From NCBI RefSeq assembly GCF_030381805.1, contig NZ_JAUDRH010000008.1, forward strand, positions 248,001 through 312,000: a stretch of DNA of 64,000 nt, written 5' to 3'. Every line of letters begins with the position of its first letter. Position 1 is the first letter of the stretch. Made by a program: the position numbers and the translations under genes. The notes beneath the pieces were generated by a model. The model did no database searches and had not been told where the DNA came from. It worked only from the letters and a program-made list of their open reading frames with translations. The DNA comes from Chlorogloeopsis sp. ULAP01. Lineage in GTDB: Bacteria > Cyanobacteriota > Cyanobacteriia > Cyanobacteriales > Nostocaceae. Below are positions 62,478 to 64,000 of the stretch, piece by piece.

Positions 62478-63008
62478 TTAAAAATATACCCATCCATACT
62501 GCGGATCAAATCCATATCCATGCGCAACAGGTCGTATAAAAAATCCCCTTAGATTGTTTACGTAAATGTTGCGAGTACGTACAACAGTCCTTTGCGGATA
62601 TGCAATATTTTGCCATTCTTCCGCTTGTGAATTAAAAATTTTCCAGCCTGTAGCTTCACTCCAATAATATTTACATCCAAACGAACATTGGAAGAAACTG
62701 CCAACGTAGGATGATGGATTTGAGTGTCTTGTAGTTAGGTTTGTTGGCTCAGTAGCTTGGCTTTTTGGAGCAAGAACACTTTCTACGCCAACATTTAAAG
62801 TTCCCCTGATAATCTCTAAACCCAGAAATTTCAAAGCGTTCTTTGTTATTTTCCCCCACTGTGGACGCGCATACGCTGATTCCTCAGCCTGAAACTTCAC
62901 ACTTAATTCTTGAAAAGAAAATTTGAAAGTGTACGCGACTGAAAAACTACTAAAGAATAGCAGGATTAGGAATAACTTTGGTAGATTAGCCTTAGAATAT
63001 GTTTTCAT
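62478..63008 (-). CDS. Exported protein of unknown function
   Basis: The product is 176 residues. An N-terminal hydrophobic segment (MKTYSKANLPKLFLILLFFSSFSVAYTF) looks like a signal peptide or anchor. The middle (ARPQWGKITKNALKFLGLEI, then RGTLNVGVESVLAP) is amphipathic. The C-terminal half has aromatic, Cys-containing strands: FFQCSFGCKYYWSEATGWKIF, and ends VAHGYGFDPQYGWVYF. I do not recognise the family. It faces tonB tail to tail with a 215-base gap and is not obviously linked to it. Confidence 0.6.
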   Translation of the reverse strand: MKTYSKANLPKLFLILLFFSSFSVAYTFKFSFQELSVKFQAEESAYARPQWGKITKNALKFLGLEIIRGTLNVGVESVLAPKSQATEPTNLTTRHSNPSSYVGSFFQCSFGCKYYWSEATGWKIFNSQAEEWQNIAYPQRTVVRTRNIYVNNLRGFFIRPVAHGYGFDPQYGWVYF

Positions 63009-63222
63009 AGAGTTAACAGGTACGTAGAAAGTATGTGACTGGAATCGACTTTTAGACCTGATTGTATTGATACCGTTTCAAATACTGCGCGGGCAGGCAC
63101 GATTGGCAGGGCAAAGTATAGCCTTTTAACTAGACAAGGTTAACTTACAGTATTGCTAATAAGTAGAACGACTTGAAAAAACCAAACTATGTGAAGTAAT
63201 GTGCAAATATTGCTATCCAGTT

Positions 63223-63270
63223 CGTAGTAAGGACTTTAGTCCTTATTCGAGGGCTAAAGTTCTTACTACG
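63223..63270. repeat. Long imperfect palindrome 'cgtagtaaggactttagtcc'
   Basis: The left arm cgtagtaaggactttagtcc is mirrored by ggctaaagttcttactacg, giving a stem of about 20 pairs with a few mismatches. It is typical of extragenic palindromes of cyanobacteria. The rest of the 357-base gap 63009-63365 contains a short fragment similar to family A ('ggaagccgctcttacc') and nothing else that I recognise. Confidence 0.7.
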
Positions 63271-63365
63271 GGAAGCCGCTCTTACCTTGCTTTGTCTACA
63301 CTCCAAACCTTTAATTTATTTACCCTGTTCTACTTAAATCGTAAATTTCTATCAAGAACAAGCAC

Positions 63366-63692
63366 TTAACTGCCATTAGAAGCCAAGGCGCCAATTGTTA
63401 AAGAAAGTCCACCTAAACTTAATTGCATAATTGGTAAATGACCTTCTACAAGCAAATCTCCTCCAGCAAGCAACAACATACCAATCCCTAAAACTAAAAA
63501 GACTCTACTAAAAGTTTGACCACTTTGAACTTGATGGCGAAGTTTTTCTGCTTCTTCTTTTGCTTTTTGAAGCTCTAAAGCTCTAGCTTTTTCCATTTGT
63601 AATCTTCTTTGCTCTTCCTCTTGTTTCCTCTGTTGAACAATCTTCGATATATTCAGGGCAATAACAGCAGGTAAAGATTGTAAAAATGACAC
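63366..63692 (-). CDS. Small membrane protein with coiled-coil N-terminus
   Basis: The 108-residue product starts MSFLQSLPAVIALNISKIVQ, continues with a charged coiled coil (QQRKQEEEQRRLQMEKARALELQKAKEEAEKLRHQV) at about 20-56, and ends with two hydrophobic segments (about 62-82 and 88-105, VFLVLGIGMLLLAGG and LSLGGLSLTIGALAS). Family not recognised. The coiled coil suggests a partner. It stands alone. Confidence 0.6.
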   Translation of the reverse strand: MSFLQSLPAVIALNISKIVQQRKQEEEQRRLQMEKARALELQKAKEEAEKLRHQVQSGQTFSRVFLVLGIGMLLLAGGDLLVEGHLPIMQLSLGGLSLTIGALASNGS

Positions 63693-64000
63693 AGTAAAAA
63701 CTCCTATTTACCTAAATATCCATTGAAAAATTTTGACATTTAGCATTGCAGATTGCTGCATTTAACATCAGCAACTATTCAACCAACGCAATAAAAGTAA
63801 CTCTATACTCATTTAGACTTTAATTATTATCTTGAATCAGATTACTTTTAGAACAATATTTCTAACTTGAAGTAATTTTAATAAAATGCAAAATAATAGC
63901 ATCAAATTTCTAAATGATTTGTTTAAGTTACTAGATTATTGATATATAAAATGTAATAATTTCACGGTATGAGATTTGATTAATCCAGCCTGTACTAAGC
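63693..64000. other. AT-rich end of the window
   Basis: No open frame longer than 60 residues, repeat or RNA structure was recognised in these 308 bases. The promoter of the small membrane protein should lie in the left part. Confidence 0.4.

Overview
The window is a piece of a cyanobacterial chromosome, most likely from a filamentous, Nostoc/Anabaena-like member of the Nostocales. The evidence is the many HIP1 octamers (gcgatcgc) in and between genes, short heptanucleotide-type repeats between genes, and cyanobacterial families such as PcxA, a COP23-domain protein, HLIP-like remnants, serine/threonine kinase-FGE fusions and HTH-NACHT remnants. No rRNA, tRNA, CRISPR array, prophage or complete insertion sequence was seen.

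Layout. 1-3000: 5' part of an ABC exporter, a MarR regulator, and two SgcJ/EcaC-like SnoaL-fold genes, one exported and intact, one frameshifted. 3000-8700: a housekeeping block read leftward, ffh - rpsP - KH protein - rpsU - phoH, then a ChuX/HutX-like protein and a secreted DUF6816-type protein. 9500-14500: a membrane pentapeptide-repeat protein, a sodium:solute symporter, DUF427, a fragment of a siderophore-binding protein, and a Uma2 protein. 14700-20400: a type I secretion module (HlyD adaptor, cNMP-binding/C39-like ABC exporter, parvulin PPIase). 20400-23400: relics of ftsH, an HLIP gene and an NLR-like HTH-NACHT gene around an intact fatty-acid desaturase. 23500-32200: a giant multi-domain exoenzyme (EEP nuclease/phosphatase, beta-propeller phytase, esterase-like domains, two glycerophosphodiesterase domains, DUF4114). 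33000-40500: siderophore uptake (PchR-type regulator, TonB receptor with AMIN domain, two binding proteins), with a toxin-antitoxin pair whose toxin is broken. 40500-43700: an accessory patch with a PIN toxin system, broken Rpn/DUF4351 and SMI1/KNR4 genes, and YdeI. 43900-58400: COP23 protein, two M48 proteases, two Ser/Thr kinases, aspS and an AddB/UvrD-like protein. 58500-64000: pcxA, Uma2, a proline-repeat TonB and small envelope proteins.

How the genes may work together. The most interesting set is the type I secretion module plus the giant phosphoesterase about 3 kb away on the same strand. The exporter's C39-like domain has lost its catalytic residues, so it should export without cleaving a leader. 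The giant protein has no N-terminal signal and ends in DUF4114, as type I substrates often do. A Pho-box-like array lies upstream of it. Together these suggest a phosphate-starvation exoenzyme that frees phosphate from phytate, glycerophosphodiesters and nucleic acids or lipids. The second theme is TonB-dependent iron uptake, with receptor, binding proteins, regulator and a distant TonB.

The third theme is genome flux. At least three dispersed repeat families lie between genes, and three intergenic-type repeats sit in frame inside protein genes. Around ten genes or fragments are decayed, several by one-base or ten-base events; these could in part be sequencing errors in homopolymers. All functions are inferred from sequence recognition by eye, without database searches.
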